DNA from: Victivallales bacterium
GTDB taxonomy: Bacteria > Verrucomicrobiota > Lentisphaeria > Oligosphaerales > Oligosphaeraceae
Direction of reading: 5' to 3'
Assembly: GCA_017535315.1 (NCBI GenBank)
Contig: JAFXUD010000026.1
Span: 1 to 38,317, forward strand
Length of the DNA: 38,317 bases
Shown here: positions 7,942 to 15,600 of the stretch, in pieces
How positions within the stretch are numbered: position 1 is the stretch's first letter
Layout: each line of letters starts with the position of its first letter
The notes under the pieces: generated by a model
Database searches by the model: none
What the model was told of the DNA's origin: nothing
What the model saw: only the letters and a program-made list of their open reading frames with translations
Translations under genes and position numbers: made by a program

Positions 7942-9270
7942 ATGAAACAACTGCTCCCCCTTATCCTCCTGTCATTCACCCTTCTGGCGGAATCCGAAGT
8001 GCGCGTGACGCCAATCGTGAAGGCCGTCCGCAAAGCAATGCCCTGGGTGGTCAGCATCGGCACGGAAATCGATGTCCGCGTGGATGACCCCTATATTGTA
8101 CGCCTCAACAACTACTTCGCACTGCGAAAATACAAATCCAGGATAGAGCGCCAATATACTCCGCTTGGCAGTGGCGTCATCATTGATTCTAACGGGCTTG
8201 CCCTCACCAACTGGCATGTTGCCCGCGCAGCGGATCAATTGTTGCTGAAGCTCTACAACGGCAAGAGTTTTCCTGCGGAGATTGTCGGTTATGATGTTCA
8301 AAGCGACCTCTGCCTCCTGAAGCTCACAGGTGATTTCAAAAACACCCAGTTGGATTCGGCGGATTTCGCAGCCCCCGATGACCTCCTTCTCGGTGAAACG
8401 GTCATCACCCTGGGTAATCCCTTCGGTCTGGAGCACAGTGTATCCTGCGGTGTCATGAGCGCCATCAACCGTGAATTAAGCGTGACGGGAGAACTCTACA
8501 ACGATATGATACAGACGGATGCGGCCATCAACCCTGGAAACAGCGGCGGACCGCTTATCAACCTGGACGGCAATGTCATTGGAATCAATCAGGCCATCCG
8601 AAGCGATGCGCAGGGGATTGGCTTTGCCATCCCTGCCAAACGTCTGGAGATGTTCGTCTCCCACTGGCTGCTCCCCGAGACCTTTTCCAATGCGAGACTT
8701 GGAATCTCCAGTGCGGTGCTTGAGGAGGAGGGCATCTGCATTGCCGTTGAAAAGAACACACCTGCGGCATTGGCAGGACTCCACTCTGGCGACATCGTAA
8801 AATCCGTCAATGGTTCCTGGGTGAAAAGACCGCTTGACCTAGGCAAGCTGTTATGGCACTTCAAGGAGGGAGAAGAACTTGAGTTCACGCTTTCCGACGG
8901 TAAAACAACCACTGTTGTGCTCCGCAGTATGACCCCCGAAGAGTGCATTGCATCCAGGTTGGGAATACGCGTGCAGAAGCTCACACGGAAACTGAACATC
9001 GCGCTTGATTTGCCCGAAGACACCAAGGGGCTGGCCATCAGCGAAGTAATCAAACCCGCTGAATACAAGGATGAAGACGACGGCTGGCGCAAATACATTA
9101 AACGGGGCGACCTTCTCCTGAGAATTGACAACTCAGATGTGGAAGATGAAAAACAATTGGCCTCCCTACTGGAAAAAAACACAAGTGGGAATATAGTAAA
9201 GGTTGATTTTGCGATTTTGAACAGCAATGCCAGATATCAATTGAAACGTGATATGGTTTTGCTTAAATAG
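7942..9270 (+). CDS. HtrA/Deg-type serine protease with two PDZ domains
   Basis: The 442-residue exported trypsin-like protease is probably a periplasmic quality-control enzyme. Residues 1-17 form a signal peptide (MKQLLPLILLSFTLLAE). The catalytic triad is complete: H92 in TNWHVA, D122 in VQSDLCLLKL, and S201 in NPGNSGGPL. Two PDZ regions follow, at about 235-330 (GLHSGDIVKSVNGS) and about 345-440 (GDLLLRIDNSDVED). The frame is open 48 codons further up (from 7798), but that part runs through the repeat hairpin and would hide the signal peptide, so 7942 is preferred although its ribosome-binding site is weak. The DivIC/FtsB-like gene follows after 13 bp. An unusual insertion, rich in charged and aromatic residues, lies between the N terminus and the His loop (about 44-72). 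Confidence 0.85.
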   Translation: MKQLLPLILLSFTLLAESEVRVTPIVKAVRKAMPWVVSIGTEIDVRVDDPYIVRLNNYFALRKYKSRIERQYTPLGSGVIIDSNGLALTNWHVARAADQLLLKLYNGKSFPAEIVGYDVQSDLCLLKLTGDFKNTQLDSADFAAPDDLLLGETVITLGNPFGLEHSVSCGVMSAINRELSVTGELYNDMIQTDAAINPGNSGGPLINLDGNVIGINQAIRSDAQGIGFAIPAKRLEMFVSHWLLPETFSNARLGISSAVLEEEGICIAVEKNTPAALAGLHSGDIVKSVNGSWVKRPLDLGKLLWHFKEGEELEFTLSDGKTTTVVLRSMTPEECIASRLGIRVQKLTRKLNIALDLPEDTKGLAISEVIKPAEYKDEDDGWRKYIKRGDLLLRIDNSDVEDEKQLASLLEKNTSGNIVKVDFAILNSNARYQLKRDMVLLK

Positions 9271-9283
9271 GACTTGACGGGCT

Positions 9284-9565
9284 ATGTGTTTGCGTGAACT
9301 GTTTTTTATCATTGCATTGACCATCGTGGCTATTGCCGCGCTATGGCTTATTATGCCTGTTCAACGCGAAATGAACGAGAAAAAGGCCCTGCTCAAGGAA
9401 CTTCAAATCCAAAATGCCGCCCTTGAGAAGGAGATTGCCGAACTGAAGAAGGAGAATGGGGAGCTTCAAAACGAAAATCCCTATACCCTCCAGCGGGCGG
9501 CCAGGGAAACCTACGACCTCTGCTATCCAGGCGAAAAGATATTCCGCTTTCCAAAACACCAGTGA
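9284..9565 (+). CDS. ftsB: DivIC/FtsB-like septum formation initiator
   Basis: This small 93-residue bitopic membrane protein has one transmembrane helix at about residues 6-23, a Lys/Glu/Leu-rich coiled coil at about 28-63, and a C-terminal motif NPYTLQRAARETYDL followed by PGEKIFRF. The last motif is the conserved signature of the FtsB/DivIC family, which bridges FtsL and FtsQ in the divisome. The Leu-rich coiled coil is the expected partner-binding surface. The gene lies 13 bp behind the HtrA gene and is followed by a strong bidirectional terminator. The symbol is given by family, and DivIC would be an equally good name. A generic short coiled-coil membrane protein is the alternative. Confidence 0.75.
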   Translation: MCLRELFFIIALTIVAIAALWLIMPVQREMNEKKALLKELQIQNAALEKEIAELKKENGELQNENPYTLQRAARETYDLCYPGEKIFRFPKHQ

Positions 9566-9583
9566 CACCATCTGGCTAAAAGA

Positions 9584-9639
9584 AATAGCGCATCAAAAAA
9601 GGCACCCCAGTTCTGGGATGCCTTTTTTGATGCGCTATT
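9584..9639. terminator. Bidirectional rho-independent terminator
   Basis: A near-perfect 27-bp stem (AATAGCGCATCAAAAAAGGC ... GCCTTTTTTGATGCGCTATT) with a TT loop sits between the convergent ftsB-like and rpsD genes. The A6 and T6 runs within the stem give a U tract on either strand after the GC-rich inner hairpin (GGCACCCCAG TT CTGGGATGCC). It ends 15 bp before the rpsD stop codon. Confidence 0.9.
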
Positions 9640-9654
9640 AAGTGCTACGGCCTA

Positions 9655-10320
9655 TTAACGGGCATAGAACTCGATAACCTTTGTGATTTCAACACCGTTC
9701 TGAATCTCTTCAGGAAGCGGCTCGCGAAGCACGGTGGCCTTGCATTCGCCAGCGACTTTCTCGAAGTACGGCGGAATCGGCGCATCAATGTTCTTGGCGA
9801 TTTCAGCGATGACAGGGGACTTCTCCGCGTTGATGGAGATAACTTGGCCTGGTTTCAGACGATAGCTGCCGCGGTTGACAATCTTGCCGTCAACCAGGAT
9901 GTGGCGATGGGAGACAATCTGGCGCGCCGCGAAGATGGTGGGGGCCAGACCAGCCTTATAGACGGCGGTAGTCAGGCGCAGTTCCAGGTTGGCAAGAAGT
10001 TTGTCACCTGTCACGCCAGTGCCCTGGCGGGACTTCTCATAGAGGAAGCGAAGCTGGCGCTCGCCCAGGTCGTAATATGTGCGCAGAATCTGCTTTGCCT
10101 GAAGCAGGGAGCCATAGGTAGAGAGCTTGCCACGGCGCTTGGTCGGGCCATGCTGGCCAGCGGGATAGGCGCGGCCTTCCGTCGCGATTTCCTGTCCTTC
10201 CTTGTTCTTCTTGGTGCGACTGTTGGTCGGGCAATTGGGTTTTCCCCAAAGGCAATAGCCAACTCTACGGCACATGGTGTGCTTCGGTCCTTTCACACTT
10301 TTCTTTGCTGCGTCTGCCAT
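9655..10320 (-). CDS. rpsD: 30S ribosomal protein S4
   Basis: The 221-residue primary 16S rRNA-binding protein is recognised by PAGQHGPTKRRGKLSTYG (about residues 54-71), the KQILRTYYDLGERQLRF segment, and the S4 RNA-binding domain around RQIVSHRHILVDGKIVNRGSY. The frame is open 33 codons further upstream, but AAGGAG eight bases before 10320 and family length fix the start there. The N terminus carries three Cys (CRRVGYCLWGKPNC, C17, C23, C30) instead of the four-Cys zinc site of C+ S4 proteins, so a zinc site is incomplete or differently built. It stands alone, not in the alpha operon, with its own promoter and a folded leader that could be bound by S4 itself. Confidence 0.97.
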   Translation of the reverse strand: MADAAKKSVKGPKHTMCRRVGYCLWGKPNCPTNSRTKKNKEGQEIATEGRAYPAGQHGPTKRRGKLSTYGSLLQAKQILRTYYDLGERQLRFLYEKSRQGTGVTGDKLLANLELRLTTAVYKAGLAPTIFAARQIVSHRHILVDGKIVNRGSYRLKPGQVISINAEKSPVIAEIAKNIDAPIPPYFEKVAGECKATVLREPLPEEIQNGVEITKVIEFYAR

Positions 10321-10380
10321 GTTTTCTCCTTTGCTATGGTGTTTTCTGCGGCTTTCGTTGACGCCCTCCAAAAACCAGTT

Positions 10381-10422
10381 CCCGATGCACGACTTGCATC
10401 GGGAATCCAATGTCTCCATTGG
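10381..10422 (-). promoter_or_regulatory. Two leader hairpins upstream of rpsD (candidate autoregulatory site)
   Basis: CCCGATGCA(CGACT)TGCATCGGG at 10381-10403 is a perfect 9-bp stem with a 5-base loop. It is followed by CCAATG(TCTC)CATTGG at 10407-10422, a perfect 6-bp stem. Both lie in the transcribed leader (about 135 nt) between the promoter at 10462-10489 and the ribosome-binding site. There is no U tract, so they are not ordinary terminators. Control by S4 is an inference from the known autoregulation of ribosomal protein operons. Confidence 0.55.
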
Positions 10423-10461
10423 AGAGGACTATTCCGCGTTTTTATAAAAAACAAGGTTTTT

Positions 10462-10489
10462 AATATATCATTTCTAAGCTAAAAGGCAA
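10462..10489 (-). promoter_or_regulatory. Probable rpsD promoter
   Basis: Read on the minus strand, TTGCCT (10489-10484) and TATATT (10467-10462) are separated by 16 bp and lie about 140 bp upstream of the rpsD start codon. The match to the sigma70 consensus is moderate at -35 and good at -10. Confidence 0.5.
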
Positions 10490-10535
10490 ATCAGCTCTAC
10501 GCTTTTTTCGATTTAGCACATCTACTAGCGTAATC

Positions 10536-10640
10536 GGGACGTGGGACATGGGACGTGGGACGGGGGACATGGGACGGGGGACATGGGACGGGGGACAGGG
10601 GACGCGGGACAGGGGACGGGGGACAGGGGACGCGGGACAG
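10536..10640. repeat. Perfect-phase heptamer array, 15 x GGGACNN
   Basis: Fifteen consecutive 7-bp units share GGGAC, followed by two variable bases drawn from GT, AT, GG, AG and GC, with no indel over 105 bp. On the minus strand the array begins 12 bases after the stop codon of the purine nucleoside phosphorylase gene and ends upstream of the rpsD promoter. The unit is not a multiple of three, and the short reading frames across it encode only repeat peptides. It resembles the heptanucleotide STRR sequences known from cyanobacterial intergenic DNA. Confidence 0.95.
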
Positions 10641-10652
10641 GAGTCTGACGAA

Positions 10653-11498
10653 TTACCCCTCAATATACTCTCGGATTCCCCTGCGGAGGCCACGCATCAT
10701 GTCACCGCTGCAGAAACGACAGACATCCAGGACGTTTGCACGGGAAAGGGGCTGGGAATAGAAGTCGGGAGCCATCAATGCCGCCAGCGAAAAGGCGGCG
10801 ACCTTGCATCCAAGAGCATGTCCCATGATGATTTCCATCACCATGTCGTGTCCAATGATGTCCGCTCCCGCCAGACGCGCCGCATTCGCCTCGGAAACCG
10901 TGCAGAACTGGGAGCCTGGACGTGATAGATAGATGCCCAGCCGTGGTGAAACTCCTACAAAATGAAGCGCATTCATCAACTCGCTGTTGAGGTGCTGCGA
11001 GAGGGCGCACGTCATGTCAGGGAAGGCATTCTCCAGCATGGAGTGATTGCCGTCCAGCGGAGAGATATGGTGGTAGTTGATGAAATCAGTCAACAAAACC
11101 CACGTGCCAGGCTTGATCTCTTTCTGGAGCGAAAGACCACTGTCAAGAAGGATGACAGTGTTGACCCCCAGCTGGTGCGCTGCACACAAGGGCAGCACAC
11201 ATGGCAGTATGCCCACGCCTTCATAAAGATGCCTATGCCCGCGCGTGGCCAGGACTGGGATGCCATTAGCCGATCCATAGAGAAGCATAGGATGCTCCTG
11301 GTCAGGAGTCTTGTGCCGAGGCATACCTGGCAACTGGTTCAACTCAAGGCTCTGGCAACCGTCATCAAACAGTTTTTCTGGCTCAAAACCAGTTCCACAT
11401 TCCACAAAAAGCTGCGGCTTGCGCCACTCCTTAAAATGGTTCTGCAGCATCTCCGCCGCTTGAAGGCTTAATGAATCCAGTTCGCTTTGCATCGTCAT
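10653..11498 (-). CDS. Purine nucleoside phosphorylase-like protein (divergent)
   Basis: The 281-residue protein belongs to the PNP/MTAP family II by overall order of motifs: ECGTGF (33-38, in place of the phosphate-binding GSGLG), the phosphate/ribose motif RGHRHLYEG (86-94), TDFINYHHISPL (137-148, for TDHINxxGxNPL) and SRPGSQFCTVSEANAARLAGADIIG. The enzyme would cleave purine ribosides with phosphate for salvage. Several active-site positions are unusual. The conserved MSxxPE segment reads HDMVME, and the Asn of the ...TN motif that holds the purine base is replaced in FSLAALMAP. Activity or base specificity may therefore differ. It follows ddl after 23 bp on the same strand. ATG codons two codons apart (11498, 11492) leave the exact start uncertain. 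Confidence 0.75.
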   Translation of the reverse strand: MTMQSELDSLSLQAAEMLQNHFKEWRKPQLFVECGTGFEPEKLFDDGCQSLELNQLPGMPRHKTPDQEHPMLLYGSANGIPVLATRGHRHLYEGVGILPCVLPLCAAHQLGVNTVILLDSGLSLQKEIKPGTWVLLTDFINYHHISPLDGNHSMLENAFPDMTCALSQHLNSELMNALHFVGVSPRLGIYLSRPGSQFCTVSEANAARLAGADIIGHDMVMEIIMGHALGCKVAAFSLAALMAPDFYSQPLSRANVLDVCRFCSGDMMRGLRRGIREYIEG

Positions 11499-11521
11499 GC
11501 ACGTGACATTTCAGGAAACTG

Positions 11522-12583
11522 TCAGCAGTCTTCAAGGGAAAGCTGGATGAGCCTGTCAACCAAGGTGGGGTAGTCGATTCCAGAAAGTCCCATCAAACGG
11601 GGGAACATACTGATTTTGGTAAAGCCTGGAATCGTGTTGATTTCATTTAGGATAAACGTGCCATCCTTCTTCAAAAAGAAATCGACACGGGACATTCCCC
11701 TGCATCCAAGAGCCTTATATGCCTTCGAGGCGATGGCGTGGACGCGGGCAATCTCATCGGCGGTAAGCTCAGCAGGAGCACGCAGCTCCGCGCCGTCGTC
11801 CAGCGTGTATTTGGCATCATACGAATAGAACTCAACCTTGGGGACAACCTCGCCTGGAACGGCGCAGAACAACTGGTGGTTGCCCATCACGGCACATTCG
11901 ATTTCGCGTCCGACAATACATTCCTCCACAAGCACACGATTGTCATACTTCATCGCCTCGGCGACAGCCGCATCAAATTCGGAGGCCTCCCGCACCTTGA
12001 CGACACCCACGGAGGAGCCCGCGTTCGCAGGCTTCACGAACAACGGCAACCCCAGTTTGGCAATGGCCGTCTCCGCGCTCAAAGGCTCCTCACCCTTTGT
12101 GACCAGAATCCAGCGCGCCGTGCGGATACCCTCGTATTCCAGAATCTGCTTGGCGCACGCCTTGTCCATGCAGATGGCAGAGGCGGTCATGCCGCAACCG
12201 ACACAGGGACAGCCCAGCAGCTGCGCCAACCCCTGGACGGCACCATCTTCACCATTGCGGCCATGCATGACAGGGAAAAGCAGGTCAAATAGTATGGGGG
12301 ACCGCTGCCCATCCAGAACAGCCAATGCACTGTGGTCGTTGAAACGCACGGGAGAAACAACCATTCCGCCAGGAGCCAATGCTATGTTCACGGGGTCATC
12401 GCTGTTGACAGTAAATACGCCGTTTTCATAGAAATGCCAGGCACCAGTCTTGTCAATCCCCACAATAAGAAGATCGTACTTTTCACGTGGAATGGCCGCC
12501 ACCACATTTTTGGCAGACATCAGCGAAACCTCATGCTCAGTCGATTGGCCACCGCACAATAAACATATAACTGGTTTGGACAT
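11522..12583 (-). CDS. ddl: D-alanine--D-alanine ligase
   Basis: This 353-residue ATP-grasp ligase makes D-Ala-D-Ala for peptidoglycan. Canonical motifs are present: GGQSTEHEVSLMSAKNV at about 11-27, the ATP-binding loop VKPANAGSSVGVVKV at about 188-202, and the metal-binding C-terminal segments RVDFFL and ILNEINTIPGFT. Length is normal for the family. The start codon has a short AGGA element upstream. It is probably the first gene of a ddl-PNP pair, separated from ffh by a 318-bp repeat-filled spacer. The presence of ddl indicates an intact peptidoglycan pathway, compatible with the ftsB-like gene in the same window. Confidence 0.95.
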   Translation of the reverse strand: MSKPVICLLCGGQSTEHEVSLMSAKNVVAAIPREKYDLLIVGIDKTGAWHFYENGVFTVNSDDPVNIALAPGGMVVSPVRFNDHSALAVLDGQRSPILFDLLFPVMHGRNGEDGAVQGLAQLLGCPCVGCGMTASAICMDKACAKQILEYEGIRTARWILVTKGEEPLSAETAIAKLGLPLFVKPANAGSSVGVVKVREASEFDAAVAEAMKYDNRVLVEECIVGREIECAVMGNHQLFCAVPGEVVPKVEFYSYDAKYTLDDGAELRAPAELTADEIARVHAIASKAYKALGCRGMSRVDFFLKKDGTFILNEINTIPGFTKISMFPRLMGLSGIDYPTLVDRLIQLSLEDC

Positions 12584-12603
12584 AGATGGTTCCTATTGTT
12601 TTT

Positions 12604-12674
12604 GAGGTAATTTCAAAAATAGGCGCACAATGCAAACAATCCGCCCTGACACCTATTTTTTGGGAATTATATAT
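12604..12674. repeat. Second GAGGTAATTTCAAAA element with imperfect inverted repeat
   Basis: GAGGTAATTTCAAAAATAGG at 12604-12623 faces an imperfect inverted partner CCTATTTTTTGGGAATTA beginning at 12652. The first 15 bases equal the terminal repeat of the 155-bp element at 5112-5266, but the inside is only about 30 bp here. It lies 21 bp upstream of the ddl start codon, in its leader or promoter region. Confidence 0.55.
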
Positions 12675-12694
12675 TTGAGTTTCCTGATGACATT

Positions 12695-12856
12695 GTCCCT
12701 CACTGGTCGATGACCAAGATGCGCCTTGCCGCTTCGCTGCGCTATGCGGCAAGGCGCAGAGGGACTGGGATGGTCATCTGACCGTGGGTTTCGCTTCGCC
12801 GCTATTGCGGCTTCGCTCCACCCACGGCTATGCTCCTGCCGCCGCTTACGCGGCTC
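12695..12856. repeat. Nested palindromic REP cluster between ffh and ddl
   Basis: A perfect 12-bp inverted repeat GCGCCTTGCCGC / GCGGCAAGGCGC (12721-12732, 12746-12757) is enclosed by GATGACCA / TGGTCATC (12709-12716, 12771-12778) and GTCCCTC / GAGGGAC (12695-12701, 12759-12765). Next to it lies a copy of the repeat seen at 1-235: CCGTGGGT (12782-12789) to ACCCACGG (12820-12827) and the GCCGC/GCGGC hairpin up to 12856. The 12-bp hairpin may also serve as the ffh terminator. With the element at 12604 it fills this 318-bp gene-free stretch. Confidence 0.75.
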
Positions 12857-12901
12857 TTCTCTGTTGGTGAAGTCTAATCGGCAGCTAAAGTACATAATTC
12901 C

Positions 12902-14443
12902 CTATTTTTTGCGATTCCTCTGTCGGGATTTCTTCGCCTGTTTTTTCTGTTCAAGGCGTTTTTTCTGCTGTGCAGCCTGCTGCGCATTCTGGGCGGGGCG
13001 ATAGCCGCCGCCAAACGGCATACGTCCAGGAGCTGGTGCTCCAGCACCGCCAGGGGCATCACCACCGCCAAACATGCTGGCAAGGCCCCCAAGGCCGCCA
13101 GAAAGCAGACTGCCAAGCCCGCCTCCCATGCCGCCAAGGCCCCCCATGCCACCATTCTTGAGTTTCGCCATCACCTGCTTCATCTGCTGGAACTGCTTGA
13201 GAAGCTGATTCAAGTCCTGGACGGAAACAGCGCAGCCCTTCGCGATTCTCATGCGTCGGGACTGGTTGATGATTTCAGGCTCGCGACGCTCCGCAGGCGT
13301 CATGCTGTTGATGATACCCTCAAACCGCTTGATGTCCTTATCGGCCACCTCCTGAAAATCGGGTGGAAGGTTGTTCATCCCTGGCAGGAACTTCAACATG
13401 GACATGATGCCGCCCATCTGGCGCATTTTATGCATCTGGGAAAGGAAGTCATCAAAGCCGAAATTGTTTTTGAGAAGGCGTTCCTGCAGCTTCTTGGCCT
13501 CCTCCTCGTCAATCTGCTCCACCGCCTTTTCATAGAGCGAAAGGATATCCCCCATGCCGAGAATGCGGCTTGCCATACGGTCAGGGTGGAACATCTCCAA
13601 GTCCATCGGGCGTTCACCGACGGTCAGGAATTTGATGGGCTTGCCCGTGACTTGGTGCATGGAAAGTGCGGCACCGCCGCGCGCATCACCATCCATCTTC
13701 GTCAGGATGATGCCCGTAACATTAAGAGCCTTGTCAAAATGCTCCGCCACAGAAACGGCCTCCTGACCAAGGGCGGCATCGCCAACCAGCAGAATCTCAT
13801 TCGGGTTGGTGCAACGCTTTACCTCCTTGAGTTCCTGCACCAGCTCCTCATCTATCTGGAGGCGTCCTGCGGTATCGAGGATGACGACATCCATTCCCTC
13901 GTCATGCGCGGCATTGATGGCGTTCACGGCAAGCTGAGCGACATTCTTCAGTTCACGGTCCGAATAGACCTTGAAGCCCAGTTCCGAACCCAGCATCTCA
14001 ATCTGGTCAATGGCCGCGGGACGGTAAACGTCGCACGCCGCCAGCATCACTTTTTTGTGGAACTTGTCCCGCATGAACTTCGCCAGTTTTGCGGAAGTAG
14101 TGGTCTTGCCGCTGCCGTGCAGACCACAGAGCATGATGACCGCAGGGTCGCCATCCTTGATGTTCAGGGGAGCCGCATTCTCCCCCAAAAGGCTCACCAG
14201 CCTGTCATAGACGATCTTGACGGTCTGCTGCCCAGGGTTCACATTCTTCAGGACGGTCTCCCCCAGGCATGCCTGCGTGCAGTCCGCAACGAACTTGGCG
14301 GCGACATCGTAGTTGACATCAGCATCCAGAAGGGCCGTGCGAATCTCCTCCATCGCATCTTTGATGTTGGATTCAGTAAGAATGCCACGGCCTGTCAATG
14401 ACCTGAAAATACCCTGAAATCGATTGGTAAGGCTGTTAAACAT
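12902..14443 (-). CDS. ffh: Signal recognition particle protein Ffh (SRP54)
   Basis: The 513-residue SRP GTPase targets nascent membrane and exported proteins to FtsY. The N domain is at 1-90. The G domain carries the P loop GLHGSGKT (107-114), DVYRPAAIDQ, DTAGRLQIDEELV and TKMDGDARGGAA. The M domain has the RNA-binding region SRRMRIAKGCAVSVQDLNQL and Met-rich helices. The frame is open 44 codons further up, but family alignment puts the start at MFNSLTNRF, 10 bp after the galK stop codon. The C terminus is unusual: after the M domain come about 90 residues rich in Gly, Met, Ala and Pro, then a Lys/Arg/Gln tail ending QRNRKK. Similar but usually shorter Gly/Met tails exist in other Ffh proteins. 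Confidence 0.97.
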   Translation of the reverse strand: MFNSLTNRFQGIFRSLTGRGILTESNIKDAMEEIRTALLDADVNYDVAAKFVADCTQACLGETVLKNVNPGQQTVKIVYDRLVSLLGENAAPLNIKDGDPAVIMLCGLHGSGKTTTSAKLAKFMRDKFHKKVMLAACDVYRPAAIDQIEMLGSELGFKVYSDRELKNVAQLAVNAINAAHDEGMDVVILDTAGRLQIDEELVQELKEVKRCTNPNEILLVGDAALGQEAVSVAEHFDKALNVTGIILTKMDGDARGGAALSMHQVTGKPIKFLTVGERPMDLEMFHPDRMASRILGMGDILSLYEKAVEQIDEEEAKKLQERLLKNNFGFDDFLSQMHKMRQMGGIMSMLKFLPGMNNLPPDFQEVADKDIKRFEGIINSMTPAERREPEIINQSRRMRIAKGCAVSVQDLNQLLKQFQQMKQVMAKLKNGGMGGLGGMGGGLGSLLSGGLGGLASMFGGGDAPGGAGAPAPGRMPFGGGYRPAQNAQQAAQQKKRLEQKKQAKKSRQRNRKK

Positions 14444-14453
14444 AATGGTTCCG

Positions 14454-15593
14454 TTAAAGTAGTTTTGCGCCGTCTGCGGCGGCACAAACGAATGTATCGG
14501 CCTTTCGGCCTGTCTTTGCCAGATATGCCTCTGCGATGCGTGAGGCATAGCTTTCCGCGTCTTCAGAGCGCACAAGATGCACGGTTATCCCCCCGAAGCC
14601 ACCGCCGCTCAAGCGTGCCCCAAGGCATTCAGGCATGGAATGGGCGATATCGACTATCTCATCCAGCTCCTCGCAGCTGTTCTCGAAAAGCGTCCGAGAA
14701 CTCTCATGGGACTGGTACATGAGCTGTCCGAAACGGACGACATCCCCCTGCTTCAGGCACTCCAGGCAGGCAGCGACCCGCTCCAATTCGCCAACCACGT
14801 GCGCGGAGCACTTGTAACTCGTCTCAGGCAAATGCCGACGTTCCGCTTCCAGCAATGTGGAGTTCACATCGCGCAGGGCCTTCACCTCGGGATGGCGTTG
14901 TGAAATGATGGCGACGGCTTTTTCACACGCCTGCCGCCTGTCGTTGTACTCGCTGGTAAGCACATGCTTGACCATGCTGTTCACCACCACGAAGGTCAGC
15001 CCCTTCGGCATGGGAATGCTCTTCGCCGTGAAGCTTCTGAAATCGGAATAGACAAGAGAATCCGCCTTGCCTTTCAACGAGCTGAACTGGTCCAGAAGCC
15101 CAGTCTTGGCACCAATGTAGTTGTTTTCGGCACCCTGGCCTATCTTCGCCATTTCAATCCAGTCGATATCCGCATTGGCAAGCTTGGCAAAGGCAAGTCC
15201 GCACGCCATCTCGAAGGCAGCGGAGCTGCTCATCCCTGCGGAAAGCGGCACGTTTCCCGCGATGACCGCATTGAACGCAGGCACGGGAATCCCCCGTTTG
15301 CCGAACTCCACCAGGACGCCTTTTATATAGTTCGCCCAGTCGCCCTTTTCATGCTCCAGCAGGCCTTCCAGAGAAAAGACACGCTCCTCCTTCAGCACCT
15401 CATCCCACACGCGGCAGACACCCCCGCCGCATGGTGAGGCCGCCAGCGTCATATAGCGGTCAACTGCCACGCTGAGGACACAGCCCGCATTGTAGTCAAC
15501 GTGGTTGCCAAGCACTTCCAAACGGCCAGGCGCACGGCTCACGACCGTCGCATCTGTGCCGTACCTTGCCTTGTATGCGTCTCGAATCTGCAT
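14454..15593 (-). CDS. galK: Galactokinase
   Basis: This 379-residue GHMP kinase phosphorylates galactose at C1 in the Leloir pathway. Motif 1 is RAPGRLEVLGNHVDYNAG (20-37), motif 2 is PLSAGMSSSAAFEMA (about 113-127, ATP binding), and motif 3 is GARLSGGGFGG (about 325-335). In motif 1 the usual GEHTDYN reads GNHVDYN: the Glu that contacts the sugar is Asn30, while His31, Asp33 and Tyr34 remain. Another hexose or sugar-acid substrate is therefore possible. AGGAG directly after the iorB stop codon (overlapping it) supports translational coupling with iorB, and ffh follows after 10 bp. Linkage of a sugar kinase to iorAB and ffh is unexpected and probably reflects operon shuffling. Confidence 0.88.
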   Translation of the reverse strand: MQIRDAYKARYGTDATVVSRAPGRLEVLGNHVDYNAGCVLSVAVDRYMTLAASPCGGGVCRVWDEVLKEERVFSLEGLLEHEKGDWANYIKGVLVEFGKRGIPVPAFNAVIAGNVPLSAGMSSSAAFEMACGLAFAKLANADIDWIEMAKIGQGAENNYIGAKTGLLDQFSSLKGKADSLVYSDFRSFTAKSIPMPKGLTFVVVNSMVKHVLTSEYNDRRQACEKAVAIISQRHPEVKALRDVNSTLLEAERRHLPETSYKCSAHVVGELERVAACLECLKQGDVVRFGQLMYQSHESSRTLFENSCEELDEIVDIAHSMPECLGARLSGGGFGGITVHLVRSEDAESYASRIAEAYLAKTGRKADTFVCAAADGAKLL

Positions 15594-15600
15594 GGCACTC

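Noticed and set aside
10536-10693. Frames through the GGGACNN array (Pro/Arg/Val or Gly/Arg repeats)
   Set aside because: The 7-bp unit puts all three frames in use and gives only repeat peptides, with no initiation signal.
13430-14401. 323-codon plus-strand frame inside ffh
   Set aside because: It is antisense to ffh, which is certain from its motifs.
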